This document shows positions 18,472 to 26,430 of a stretch of DNA of 30,437 nt, in pieces. Below the pieces are notes generated by a model. The model had not been told where the DNA came from. It saw only the letters and a program-made list of their open reading frames with translations, and ran no database searches. Origin of the DNA: Rhodocyclaceae bacterium. GTDB taxonomy: Bacteria; Pseudomonadota; Gammaproteobacteria; Burkholderiales; Rhodocyclaceae. The stretch spans positions 1 through 30,437 of the forward strand of contig JADKHX010000004.1 of assembly GCA_016721505.1 (NCBI GenBank). Reading direction: 5' to 3'. Positions within the stretch are counted from its first letter, which is position 1, and every line of letters starts with the position of its first letter. The translations under genes and the position numbers were made by a program.

Positions 18472-18499
18472 TGCCAGTTGGTGCTGGCGAAACGCCGTT
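18472..18499 (-). repeat. Dispersed hairpin repeat, copy 5 (between yaeQ and fusA2)
   Basis: Read on the minus strand: AACGGCGTTTCGCCAGCACC then AACTGGCA. The stem GCCAG/CTGGC has a G-C pair where copy 1 has A-T, a second compensatory change, with the loop CACCAA kept. It fills much of the 83-base gap between the two divergent starts, 33 bases before the fusA2 ATG and 24 bases before the yaeQ ATG. Its frame encodes NGVSPAPTGR and is continuous with yaeQ. Confidence 0.85.
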
Positions 18500-18531
18500 A
18501 TGTACAATCAAACGCAAACAAGGAGCGACCT

Positions 18532-20589
18532 ATGCCAAGCTACACCACGGAATCTATTCGTAGCATCGCGCTCGTAGGTCATGGCGGCGCCGGCAAGACG
18601 ACCTTGGCCGAGGCACTTCTGCTCAAGGCGGGTGCGATAAAAACCAAAGGTGCGGTCGAGAAGGGCAGCACAGTGTGCGATTACGACCCGCAAGAAAAAG
18701 CGGCTGGTCATTCATTGCAATCGGCATTGGTTAATTTCGCTTTTGAAGGCGTGCACGTTCATCTGATCGACACCCCGGGCTATCCGGATTTTTCAGGTCA
18801 AGCAATGGCTGCGCTGGCCGGTGTGGATACCGCACTCATCGTCATCAACGCCCAAACCGGTATCGAACTGGCAACCACGCGGATGATGAATGCGGCGCAA
18901 GCGCGCGGCCTGGCGCGCATGATCGTGATCAACAAAATCGATGCCGATAACATTGATCTACCCAAGCTTGTCACCGCCATCCAAGCGCAGTTTGGCAAGC
19001 ATTGTCTGGTGCTTGATTTGCCGGCGCACGATAGACACGACACAGTGGATGTACTCACGCAAAACGGCGGCGATAGCGATTTTGATTCAGTCGCGCGGGC
19101 GCACCGGGCGCTGATTGATCAAATCATCGAAGAAGACGAAGACTTGATGGCGCGTTATTTGGAGGACGAAGTCGAGCCATCGGCTGCTGAATTGCATGGC
19201 GTGTTCGAGCAGGCGCTACGCGCGGGGCATTTGGTGCCGATAGTGTTTGTCTCGGCGAAAACCGGCGCGGGGATTCCTGAGCTTTTGCACGTCTTGGCGA
19301 CTCTCGCACCTAATCCGACTGAAGGCAACATAGCGCCGTTTTTTCGCGGTGCACGCGGCGCTGATGCGATCGACTACGCGGTCGCACCCGACCCGAACCT
19401 GCATGTCGTCGCCCACGTGTTCAAAGTTATCGCCGACCCGTACATGGGCAAAGTCAGCGTGTTTCGCGTGCATCAGGGCACTGTAAAAAAGGACGCTCAG
19501 TTATTTGTCGGCGATGCCAAAAAACCCATCAAGGTCGCCCATTTGTACCAACTGCAAGGCAAGGAATTTGTCGAAGTCACGACATTGATGCCAGGCGATT
19601 TAGGTGCGATTGCTAAGGTCGACGAAATTGATTTCGATTGCGTGTTGCACGACTCACACGATGAAGATCACATTCATTTGCGTCCGCTGGAATTTCCCAA
19701 ACCGATGTTAGGCCTGGCTGTCGACACCAAGCGTCAAGTCGATGAACAACGCTTGTTCGATATCTTGCACAAGCTGGAAATGGAAGACCCGTGCTTTGAG
19801 GTAGAACGCCATTCGACCACCCACGAAACTGTGATTCGCGGCCTCGGCGACATGCATTTGCGCTACAAGCTGGAAAAAATGGCCACCCAGCACAAGCTCG
19901 AATTAGTCACCCGCCCGCCGAGCATTCCTTATCGCGAAACAGTGACACAAAACGCCGAAGGACATTGCCGCCATAAAAAACAATCCGGCGGTGCCGGTCA
20001 ATTCGGCGAAGTTTATTTGCGTGTCGAACCACTGCCGCGCGGTGCGGGATTGGAATTGGTCGACCAAGTCAAAGGTGGCGTGATTCCTATCGTATTTATG
20101 CCTGCAGTTGAAAAGGGTGTGCGCCGTGCCTTAGCCGACGGCGTGGTCGGCGGCTATCCGGTCGAAGACATTCGCGTCATCGTTTATGACGGCAAACATC
20201 ATTCAGTGGACAGCAAAGAAGTCGCGTTTTTCACCGCCGCACGAAAAGCACTAGTCGCTGCTATTCGCGCCGCCGCACCAATTGTCCTGGAACCGATAGT
20301 GCATATCGAAATCGTCGCCCCAGAATCAGTGATGGGAGAGATTACCGGCGATTTAGCCAGCCGACGCGGCCACGTCACTGGCACCAACGGCGCGTCAGGC
20401 GGCATCGGTATGAGCACTGTCACTGGCGAAATCCCACTCGCCGAAATATCCGACTACGCCTCGCGCCTCAAATCCATGACTAGCGGCCAAGGCAGTTACA
20501 GCATCCGCTTCGCCCACCACGCCCCCGTGCCCCCCGGCACGCAAGCCAAGCTGGCGGCGGCATTCAAGTTGCATGAGGAAGATGATTGA
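18532..20589 (+). CDS. Elongation factor G-like GTPase (FusA2 type)
   Basis: ATG 18532 follows AAGGAGCG (18520-18527), a good ribosome-binding site, so it is preferred over the upstream in-frame ATG at 18460. The intact 685-aa protein has G1 GHGGAGKT (16-23), G3 DTPGYPDF (80-87), G4 NKID (134-137) and G5 SAKTG. EF-G domains II-V follow, including RGLGDMHL, the domain IV stretch HKKQSGGAGQFGEVYL and the domain V motif near the C-terminus. At about 685 residues, with a shortened switch I region (GSTVCDYDPQEKAAGHSLQS), it belongs to the 'elongation factor G-like' paralogue group rather than canonical fusA, which sits in the str operon. Its exact role in translocation or ribosome rescue is not known for this clade. 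Confidence 0.85.
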   Translation: MPSYTTESIRSIALVGHGGAGKTTLAEALLLKAGAIKTKGAVEKGSTVCDYDPQEKAAGHSLQSALVNFAFEGVHVHLIDTPGYPDFSGQAMAALAGVDTALIVINAQTGIELATTRMMNAAQARGLARMIVINKIDADNIDLPKLVTAIQAQFGKHCLVLDLPAHDRHDTVDVLTQNGGDSDFDSVARAHRALIDQIIEEDEDLMARYLEDEVEPSAAELHGVFEQALRAGHLVPIVFVSAKTGAGIPELLHVLATLAPNPTEGNIAPFFRGARGADAIDYAVAPDPNLHVVAHVFKVIADPYMGKVSVFRVHQGTVKKDAQLFVGDAKKPIKVAHLYQLQGKEFVEVTTLMPGDLGAIAKVDEIDFDCVLHDSHDEDHIHLRPLEFPKPMLGLAVDTKRQVDEQRLFDILHKLEMEDPCFEVERHSTTHETVIRGLGDMHLRYKLEKMATQHKLELVTRPPSIPYRETVTQNAEGHCRHKKQSGGAGQFGEVYLRVEPLPRGAGLELVDQVKGGVIPIVFMPAVEKGVRRALADGVVGGYPVEDIRVIVYDGKHHSVDSKEVAFFTAARKALVAAIRAAAPIVLEPIVHIEIVAPESVMGEITGDLASRRGHVTGTNGASGGIGMSTVTGEIPLAEISDYASRLKSMTSGQGSYSIRFAHHAPVPPGTQAKLAAAFKLHEEDD

Positions 20590-20660
20590 TTTGTATTGAT
20601 ACCGTTCAGGGTGAATGCGCGAGCGAACGAGGGGACGCTAAACATTGCGCATCCGCTGCT

Positions 20661-20689
20661 TCACCAGTTGGTGCTGACAACACGCTGTT
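20661..20689 (-). repeat. Dispersed hairpin repeat, copy 6 (between fusA2 and livK)
   Basis: Read on the minus strand: AACAGCGTGTTGTCAGCACC then AACTGGTGA. Seven stem pairs are possible, three of them G-U. The open frame is NSVLSAPTGEAADA. It lies 71 bases after the fusA2 stop and 155 bases before livK. Confidence 0.8.
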
Positions 20690-20742
20690 GTTGGGTTATG
20701 GCACTGAATTTCGGTCGAAATCCCATACGTCAAAATCAATCA

Positions 20743-20772
20743 TTGACAGGTAAGCCTATAGCTTGTCAAAAT
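20743..20772 (+). promoter_or_regulatory. Candidate livK promoter with overlapping dyad
   Basis: TTGACA at 20743-20748 is a perfect -35 hexamer. CAAAAT at 20767-20772 (18-base spacer) is a 4/6 match to the -10. TTGAC (20743-20747) and GTCAA (20765-20769) form an inverted repeat over the same bases, with AAGC/GCTT inside it. This could be an operator for a regulator of amino acid uptake, or a chance dyad. The livK ATG is 72 bases further on. Confidence 0.4.
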
Positions 20773-20843
20773 TGAGCCACGTAGCATTTCTTGCTCGTTT
20801 GGTCCTGCAGACCTTTTCCCACATTTTTACGGAGCCTCCTAAT

Positions 20844-22134
20844 ATGAATTTTCAGATGAAAGCCCTATCGCTTTCCGTCGCTGCCGCAGTCCTTGTTATG
20901 GGTTGTGGCAAGAAGGAAGAAGCTGCCCCTGCTGCTCCCGCTGCGGCACCGATGACGGTTGTCAAAATCGGCCACGTTGGCCCCTTGACTGGCGGCATTG
21001 CTCACCTTGGCAAGGACAACGAAAATGGCGCGCGTTTGGCCATTGACCAAGCCAATGCTGCTGGCACCATGATTGGCGGCCAGAAAGTTAAATTTGAGCT
21101 GGTTGCTGAAGATGACCAAGGCGACCCGAAGGTTGGCAACACTGTGGCTCAGAAATTGGTTGATGCCAAAGTTGCTGGTATCGTCGGCCACTTGAATTCA
21201 GGCACCACCATTCCTGCGTCTGTCATCTACGAAGCCGCTGGCATCCCGGTGATTTCCGGTTCCGCCACTAACCCAACACTCACCGAGCGTGGACTTAAAG
21301 TGACGTTCCGTGTGGTTGGTCGTGACGACCAGCAAGGTCCAGCGATTGCCAGTTACCTGGCTAGCCAAAACAAGCCTAAGACCGTTGCCGTGATTGACGA
21401 TGCAACCGCCTACGGCGAAGGCCTCGCCAACGAAGTCGAGAAAACCTTGAAAGCTGCCGGCGTTAAAGTTCTGCCGCGCGAAAAAGGCACCGACAAGACC
21501 GTTGATTGGAAAGCAGTGCTGACCAAAGTCAAAGGCAAAAAGCCTGACGCGGTGTTCTACGGCGGCATGGACGCCACAGGCGGCCCATTGCTCAAGCAAG
21601 CTCGTGAGCTTGGCATTAAAGCTGTGTTCGCTTTGGTGATGGCGCCTGTACCGACAAGCCAGGTATGGCTGAGTTGGCTGGTGAAGCCGCTGAAGGCCTG
21701 ATCTGCTCGCAAGCTGGTATCCCAGTTGCGGCAACCGGCAAAGCTTTCCTTGATGGCTACAAAGCCGCATCCAGGTTGATCCGATTCTTTACTCGCCATT
21801 CACCCATGATGCTGCCAAGCTGCTAATCGCCGCGATGGTCAAGGCTGGCTCGGCTGATCCTGCAAAGTATCTGCCAGTGCTCGCTGCTAGCGATTTCAAC
21901 GGCGCCAGCGGCAACATCCAGTTTGATGCCAAAGGCGATCGTAAAGACGCTGAAATGACGATTTTCACCTTGAAGGCCGGCAAGATCACGCCAGTCTCGA
22001 TTATCAAAGGTGGCAAGTCGATGACGCTTGATGAGTACGTAGCGATGGGCTCGACACCAGCCCCGGCAGCTGCTGCGGCTCCAGCCGCAGCTCCGGCTGC
22101 AGCACCTGCAGCAGCCCCTGCCGCTAAACCATAA
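20844..22134 (+). CDS. livK: Branched-chain amino acid/amide ABC transporter substrate-binding lipoprotein, two frameshifts
   Basis: ATG 20844 is preceded by GGAG (20831-20834). The N-terminus MNFQMKALSLSVAAAVLVMG then C is a lipoprotein signal (lipobox VMGC), so the binding protein is probably lipid-anchored rather than free in the periplasm. The periplasmic-binding fold type I follows: VKIGHVGPLTGGIAHLGKDN, IVGHLNSGTTIPAS, VISGSATNPTLTERG, FYGGMDATGGPLLKQARELG. Indels near 21645 and 21770 split it. The corrected parts GDGACTDKPGMAELAGEAAE and DPILYSPFTHDAAKLL fit the family. The last ~25 residues (from PAPAAAAAP on) are an Ala/Pro run not typical of LivK. It is transcribed with livHMGF subject to the terminator after it. 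Confidence 0.85.
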
Positions 22135-22157
22135 GCGGTAATCGGTGAGGTAGAAAC

Positions 22158-22192
22158 AAGGGAAGTCGCCCAACCGCGACTTCCCTTTTTTT
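22158..22192 (+). terminator. Strong intrinsic terminator between livK and livH
   Basis: The stem AAGGGAAGTCGC (22158-22169) pairs with GCGACTTCCCTT (22176-22187) over 12 bases without mismatch around a 6-base loop, followed by a run of seven or more T to 22192. It lies 23 bases after the livK stop and only 12 bases before the livH start, so it should lower livHMGF expression relative to livK. Confidence 0.92.
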
Positions 22193-22204
22193 CGACTAAA
22201 AAAT

Positions 22205-23190
22205 ATGGATATTTTCCTTCAGCAAATTATCAATGGCCTGACCACCGGTAGCGTTTACGCCGTGGTCGCGCTTGGCTACACCATGGTTTATGGTGTGATC
22301 CAGCTTATCAATTTTGCGCATGGCGAAGTCGTTATGATTGGGGCGATGGTCGCCTTCTCGGTCATCGTTGCCTTGGCTGGTGGCTCGCTCCCAGCGCCGT
22401 TGATACTGGTGGTAGCAGTACCGCGGCAATACCGGTTTGTATGCTGATCGGTTATTTGTTTGAGCGTGTTGCCTATCGGCCCTGCGCCACGCGCCACGCC
22501 TGGCGCCGCTGATCACCGCGATTGGCATGTCTATCATCCTCGCCCATCTCGCATTGATGGTGTGGGGTCGCAACCCCAAGGGCGTTCCCCCAAATAATCG
22601 AAAAATCCCGTTTTCCCATTGGCGAGGCCGCCATCAGTGGCGTTCAAATCGCCATCATTCTGCTGTCATTCGCGATGATGGGATCATTGACCTGGTTTGT
22701 ATATCGCACCCGCTTTGGTATCGCCATGCGCGCCACCGCCGAAGACGTGCGCATCGCCGCGCTGATGGGCGTGAATGCCAACCAAGTGATTGCCGCCACC
22801 TGTGTAATCGGCGCCGCACTAGGTGCGGTCGCCGGGGTGATGTATGGCTCGTATTACGGCATCATTCATTACACCATGGGCTTCACACTCGGCCTCAAGG
22901 CTTTTTCCGCAGCGGTGCTCGGTGGCATTGGCAATCTGGCCGGCGCAGTGCTAGGCGGTATTTTGCTTGGCTTGGTGGAAGCCATGGGTTCCGGTTACAT
23001 CGGCGAAATTTCTGATTTGTGCCAATGGTCGCTGACCAGCTCAATGTTGGTGGATCAGTGCAAAGACGGCGGCAACTATGTTTTGTTCGGCAGTAACTAT
23101 CAAGACGTTTTCGCTTTCTTGATGCTGATTTTGGTATTGGTGTTCAGACCATCGGGCTTGCTCGGCGAACGTGTATCGGAGCGCGCATGA
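22205..23190 (+). CDS. livH: Branched-chain amino acid ABC transporter permease LivH, frameshifted
   Basis: ATG 22205 opens MDIFLQQIINGLTTGSVYAV, then ALGYTMVYGVIQLINFAHGE, the invariant LivH N-terminus. After breaks near 22425, 22490 and 22590 the main frame runs from about 22640 with RTRFGIAMRATAEDVRIAAL, the EAA-like loop that contacts the ATPases. GFTLGLKAFSAAVLGGIGNL and a tail LVFRPSGLLGERVSERA follow. Corrected length is ~328 aa with about eight helices. An insert (DLCQWSLTSSMLVDQCKDGG) near 23010-23070 resembles the loop found in betaproteobacterial homologues. The stop overlaps the livM start (ATGA). Confidence 0.85.
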
Positions 23191-24246
23191 GAACTCATCT
23201 GAACTTGCCATCCATAAAAAGGCAATGTCCTGCCAATGGTGCTGCTGGCAATCGCCTTAATCGCCCTGCCCTTCGCTTTAGCACTGGTGGGCACAGCGTG
23301 GGTACGGATCACCAATTTCGCGGTGCTGTTCGTGCTGCTCTCGCTTGGCCTCAATATCGTGGTTGGCTTTGCCGGACTGCTCGACCTGGGCTATGTCGCT
23401 TTTTTCGCAGTTGGCGCTTATGACCACGCGCTGCTGGCGTCGCCGCATTTTGGAATACATCTGCCGTTTTGGATCATCCTGCCAATTGGCGCATTCGTCG
23501 CCTGCATTGCAGGTGCGGTATTAGGCGCGCCAACCTTAAAGTTACGCGGCGACTACCTGGCGATTGTGACTTTGGGTTTTGGCGAAATCGTTCGTATTTT
23601 TATGAACAATATGTCGAACCCGATCAATATCACCAACGGACCAAAAGGCATCGCGCAGATCGATCCATTTCAGATTGGCCCATCGATTTTGGCAAGAGCG
23701 ACCTGCTCGCCGGCTTGAACTTTAGCGGCCCTGATCAAATACTATTATTTTCTGATGCTGGCACTGATGCTCGTTGTGGTGATCAACGACGGCTCAAAGA
23801 TTCACGCATCGGGCGGGCGTGGGTGGCGATCCGTGAAGATGAAGTCGCGGCCAAAGCATCGGGCATCAACACGCGCAACATCAAACTGTTGGCCTTCGCC
23901 ATGGGCGCCTCGTTCGGTGGCTTGTCGGGCGGTATGTTCGCCGCAATTCAGGGCTTCGTCAGCCCCGAGAGTTTTGTACTCAATGAATCAATCATGATCT
24001 TGGCGATGGTGGTGCTTGGCGGCATGGGCAACATTTTTGGAGTCATCGCCGGCGCCGTGCTGCTGTCCTTCCTACCGGAAATTTTGCGCTATACCGTTGA
24101 ACCGGTGCAAATGGCAGGTCTTCGGACACATGTGGATAGACCCGGAAGTTTTACGCATGTTGATTTTCGGTTTGGCCTTGGTGCTGACTATGCGCGCTAT
24201 CGCCCTGCAGGTCTATGGCCTGAATCACGCCATCGGCGCGAAATGA
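23187..24246 (+). CDS. livM: Branched-chain amino acid ABC transporter permease LivM, frameshifted
   Basis: The ATG at 23187 overlaps the livH stop by four bases. Reconstructed, it reads PMVLLAIALIALPFALALVG, then the LivM signature VLLSLGLNIVVGFAGLLDLG and YVAFFAVGAY, then APTLKLRGDYLAIVTLGFGE. RLKDSRIGRAWVAIREDEVA is the cytoplasmic coupling loop (after repair). FGGLSGGMFAAIQGFVSPES, AMVVLGGMGNIFGVIAGAVL and a tail RAIALQVYGLNHAIGAK end at 24246. Breaks occur near 23225, 23685, 23725, 23795 and 24118. It pairs with LivH to form the membrane channel. Confidence 0.85.
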
Positions 24247-24262
24247 CGGTGGTGGCAAACAA

Positions 24263-25041
24263 ATGACGGCGGCAATTGACGTATTGCTCGATGCCAGCGG
24301 TATTGGCAAGCGGTTCGGCGGGGTGCAGGCCTTGAAGGATGTCAGCCTGACCATCCGACGTGGTGAGATTTATGGATTGATTGGGCCAAACGGTGCTGGC
24401 AAAACTACGTTCTTTAACGTCCTCACCGGGCTTTACCAGCGCGATGGCGGGCAGATCAGCTTTGATGGCAAACCGCTTACGCTGGAAAGCCCACACACCG
24501 TGGCCGCTGCAGGCATCGCGCGCACCTTCCAGAACATTCGCCTGTTCGGCAACATGACGGCGATCGAAAACGTGATGGTTGGGCGACATGTCAAAACCCA
24601 TGCCGGCGTGTTTGGCGCAATGCTGCGAACCAAAACTGAGCGCGCCGAAGAAGCCGGAATTCGCCGCCGCGCCGAAGAATTGTTGCATTACGTCGGCGTC
24701 GCCGACCATGCCAACAGCTTGGCGCGCGAGATGAGTTATGGCGATCAACGCCGCCTGGAAATCGCTCGCGCCTTGGCTACGGAACCAAAATTACTAGCGC
24801 TAGACGAGCCCGCCGCCGGCATGAACGCCACCGAAACCGGGCGCTTGCGCACGCTCATCGAAGGCTTGCGCAGCGATGGCCTCACCGTGTTATTGATCGA
24901 GCATGAGTGAAATTGGTGATGGGTTTGTGCGACCGTGTCGCCGTGCTCGACTACGGCCAGAAAATTTGCGAAGACATACCCAGCGTCGTGCGCGCCAATC
25001 CGAAAGTTATCGAGGCTTACATTGGAACTGCAAATGAATAG
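24263..25041 (+). CDS. livG: Branched-chain amino acid ABC transporter ATP-binding protein LivG, one frameshift
   Basis: ATG 24263 (MTAAIDVLLDASGIGKRFGG) lies 16 bases after livM. Walker A is GPNGAGKTTFFNVLTGLY. The LivG hallmark IARTFQNIRLFGNMTAIENV (Q-loop) and signature EMSYGDQRRLEIARAL precede Walker B LLALDEPAAGMN. The H-loop is LLIEHE. One base is lost at about 24907, creating a TGA. The next frame continues VKLVMGLCDRVAVLDYGQKI and ends TAG 25039-25041, just inside livF. LivG and LivF power uptake through LivHM. Confidence 0.87.
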
Positions 25042-25757
25042 CCCAGCCAACCCGTCGTCGCCTTTGCTCGACGCGCTCAATTTAGAAATCCACTACGGCG
25101 GAATCGCCGCCGTCAAAGGCGTATCGTTTTCGGTCATGCAAGGCGAAATGGTTTGCCTGCTCGGTGCCAACGGCGCAGGCAAGACCTCGACGCTCAAAGC
25201 ACTGGCAGGATGATAAATTCCACCGGCGAAATTCGTTACGCGGGCGAAAAATCCAACCAATTGCCCAGCCATGTGTTGATCAATAAAGGCTTGGCCTTGG
25301 TGCCTGAAGGACGCGGAATTTTCGCCCGGCTTGACCATCGCCGAAAACCTCACCATGGGCGCTTATCACCGCAACGACAAGGCCGAAATTGCCGCTGATG
25401 TCGAACGGATTTTCACCATGTTGCCGCCCAAAGAGCGCGAAAAACAAGTCGCCGGAACCCTCTCCGGCGGCGAACAACAAATGCTCGCCATCGGCCGCGC
25501 ACTGATGGGCAGACCAAGGTATTTGCTGGACGAACCTCAATGGGACTAGCGCCGATCATGGTCGCCAAAGTTTTTGAAGTCATCCAAAACGTCGCCGCCC
25601 AAGGCGTCACCATTTTCCTCGTCGAACAAAATGCCCTGCTCGCATTGAAGGTTTGTTCGCGCGGTTATATTATGGAAAGCGGAAGATTACGATTGCTGAT
25701 ACGGCGCCCAATCTGCTGGCCGATGCGCGCGTGCAAACGGCTTATTTGGGCGAGTAG
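25034..25757 (+). CDS. livF: Branched-chain amino acid ABC transporter ATP-binding protein LivF, frameshifted
   Basis: ATG 25034 overlaps the livG stop by 8 bases. It begins MNSPANPSSPLLDALNLEIH and shows Walker A GANGAGKTSTLKALAG. Further frames give LVPEGRGIFARLTIAENLTM (LivF-specific), GTLSGGEQQMLAIGRALMGR (signature), LLDEPSMGLAP (Walker B and D-loop, after repair) and FLVEQNALLALKVCSRGYIM. Breaks lie near 25208, 25330, 25538, 25545 and 25685. Corrected length is about 240 aa, as in the family. This closes the liv operon. Confidence 0.85.
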
Positions 25758-25781
25758 TTAGGCGCTGGCCATCGCCTAACT

Positions 25782-25809
25782 TGCGAGTTGGTGCTGGTGA
25801 TACGCTGTT
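25782..25809 (-). repeat. Dispersed hairpin repeat, copy 7 (after livF)
   Basis: On the minus strand: AACAGCGTATCACCAGCACC then AACTCGCA. The left arm matches copy 1, but the right arm is changed (CTCGC), so only two stem pairs remain. The frame NSVSPAPTRKLGDG stays open. It starts 25 bases after the livF stop. Confidence 0.75.
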
Positions 25810-25875
25810 GGTTGGCTTTAACCATCAAAAACCGGCGGTCGTTCGTCACCTCCGTCTATATGTCTTACTGAATTC

Positions 25876-26084
25876 ATGATTAGGACACATGATGATCATG
25901 ACAATCCCATTGATCTGGCAACCAAGATGTCACGCTATGAAAAAGTGACGGCAATTCGCTTGCAAAGGGAACAGGTACGTACGTTAGAACGTGGCAAGAA
26001 ATTAGGCTGACGGCTGATTGCGTGGCTGGTTACGATTGTGGTTGGGTTGGTGCTTGCCGAAAGCAGTTATCCATAGAATTTTTT
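25876..26084 (+). pseudogene. Small orphan ORF with a downstream membrane segment, interrupted by TGA
   Basis: From ATG 25876 a 44-codon frame reads MIRTHDDHDNPIDLATKMSR, then YEKVTAIRLQREQVRTLERG, to TGA 26008-26010. The same frame continues without a shift as RLIAWLVTIVVGLVLAESSY and stops with TAG at 26079-26084. A charged helical N-terminus followed by one membrane helix would be a plausible ~68-aa protein if the TGA is an error or a mutation. I recognise no family. The rest of 25758-25875 holds repeat copy 7 and nothing else I can name. Confidence 0.3.
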
Positions 26085-26086
26085 TC

Positions 26087-26273
26087 TATGCTTTTGATTT
26101 CTGTTTCGATAATTAACGTCTTTGTCATCCAACTTCGTATGCATAGGCGTCAGATAAAAGCCTTAACTGATTTGGTCATTCTCCGTGAAGAAGAAATCGA
26201 CGAAGCCGAAAACGAGCAAGCACTTCAAAGATCAAATCAGGGCAAGTCAGGCTTAAACGAAGCTGCGCCATAG
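26087..26273 (+). CDS. Small membrane protein of unknown function
   Basis: ATG 26087 gives a 61-aa product, MLLISVSIINVFVIQLRMHR and onward. It has one N-terminal hydrophobic helix (~1-16) and a charged, probably coiled-coil tail (RRQIKALTDLVILREEEIDE, AENEQALQRSNQ). A single-helix anchor with a cytoplasmic helical tail fits, but no family is recognised. It directly follows the broken ORF at 25876 and both are enclosed by repeat copies 7 and 8. Confidence 0.35.
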
Positions 26274-26301
26274 CAGTTTTTCACTACTACGTGCCCCTAG
26301 C

Positions 26302-26330
26302 TCGCCAGTTGGCGCTTGTGACACGCCGTC
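26302..26330 (-). repeat. Dispersed hairpin repeat, copy 8
   Basis: On the minus strand: GACGGCGTGTCACAAGCGCC then AACTGGCGA. This copy has the loop CGCCAA and one A-G mismatch in the stem. The frame DGVSQAPTGELGAR is open. It lies 28 bases after the small ORF. Between 26331 and 26430 I see only an AT-rich leader for the ATPase gene. Confidence 0.75.
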
Positions 26331-26430
26331 TTTTCGCGCCTATTGATGGTTTTTGGAATACGACATACGCAAATCACACCACGATATTCCAACAATCAAT
26401 ATTGGATTTTCATGGTAAATTATCTGCTAG

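Noticed and set aside
7571..26330. CRISPR array from the recurring ~30-bp repeat
   Set aside because: Copies are kilobases apart, on both strands, without regular spacers or cas genes.
7571..26330. DNA uptake sequences (Neisseria/Pasteurella type)
   Set aside because: The core does not match known uptake words, and the copies vary too much for a strict uptake signal.
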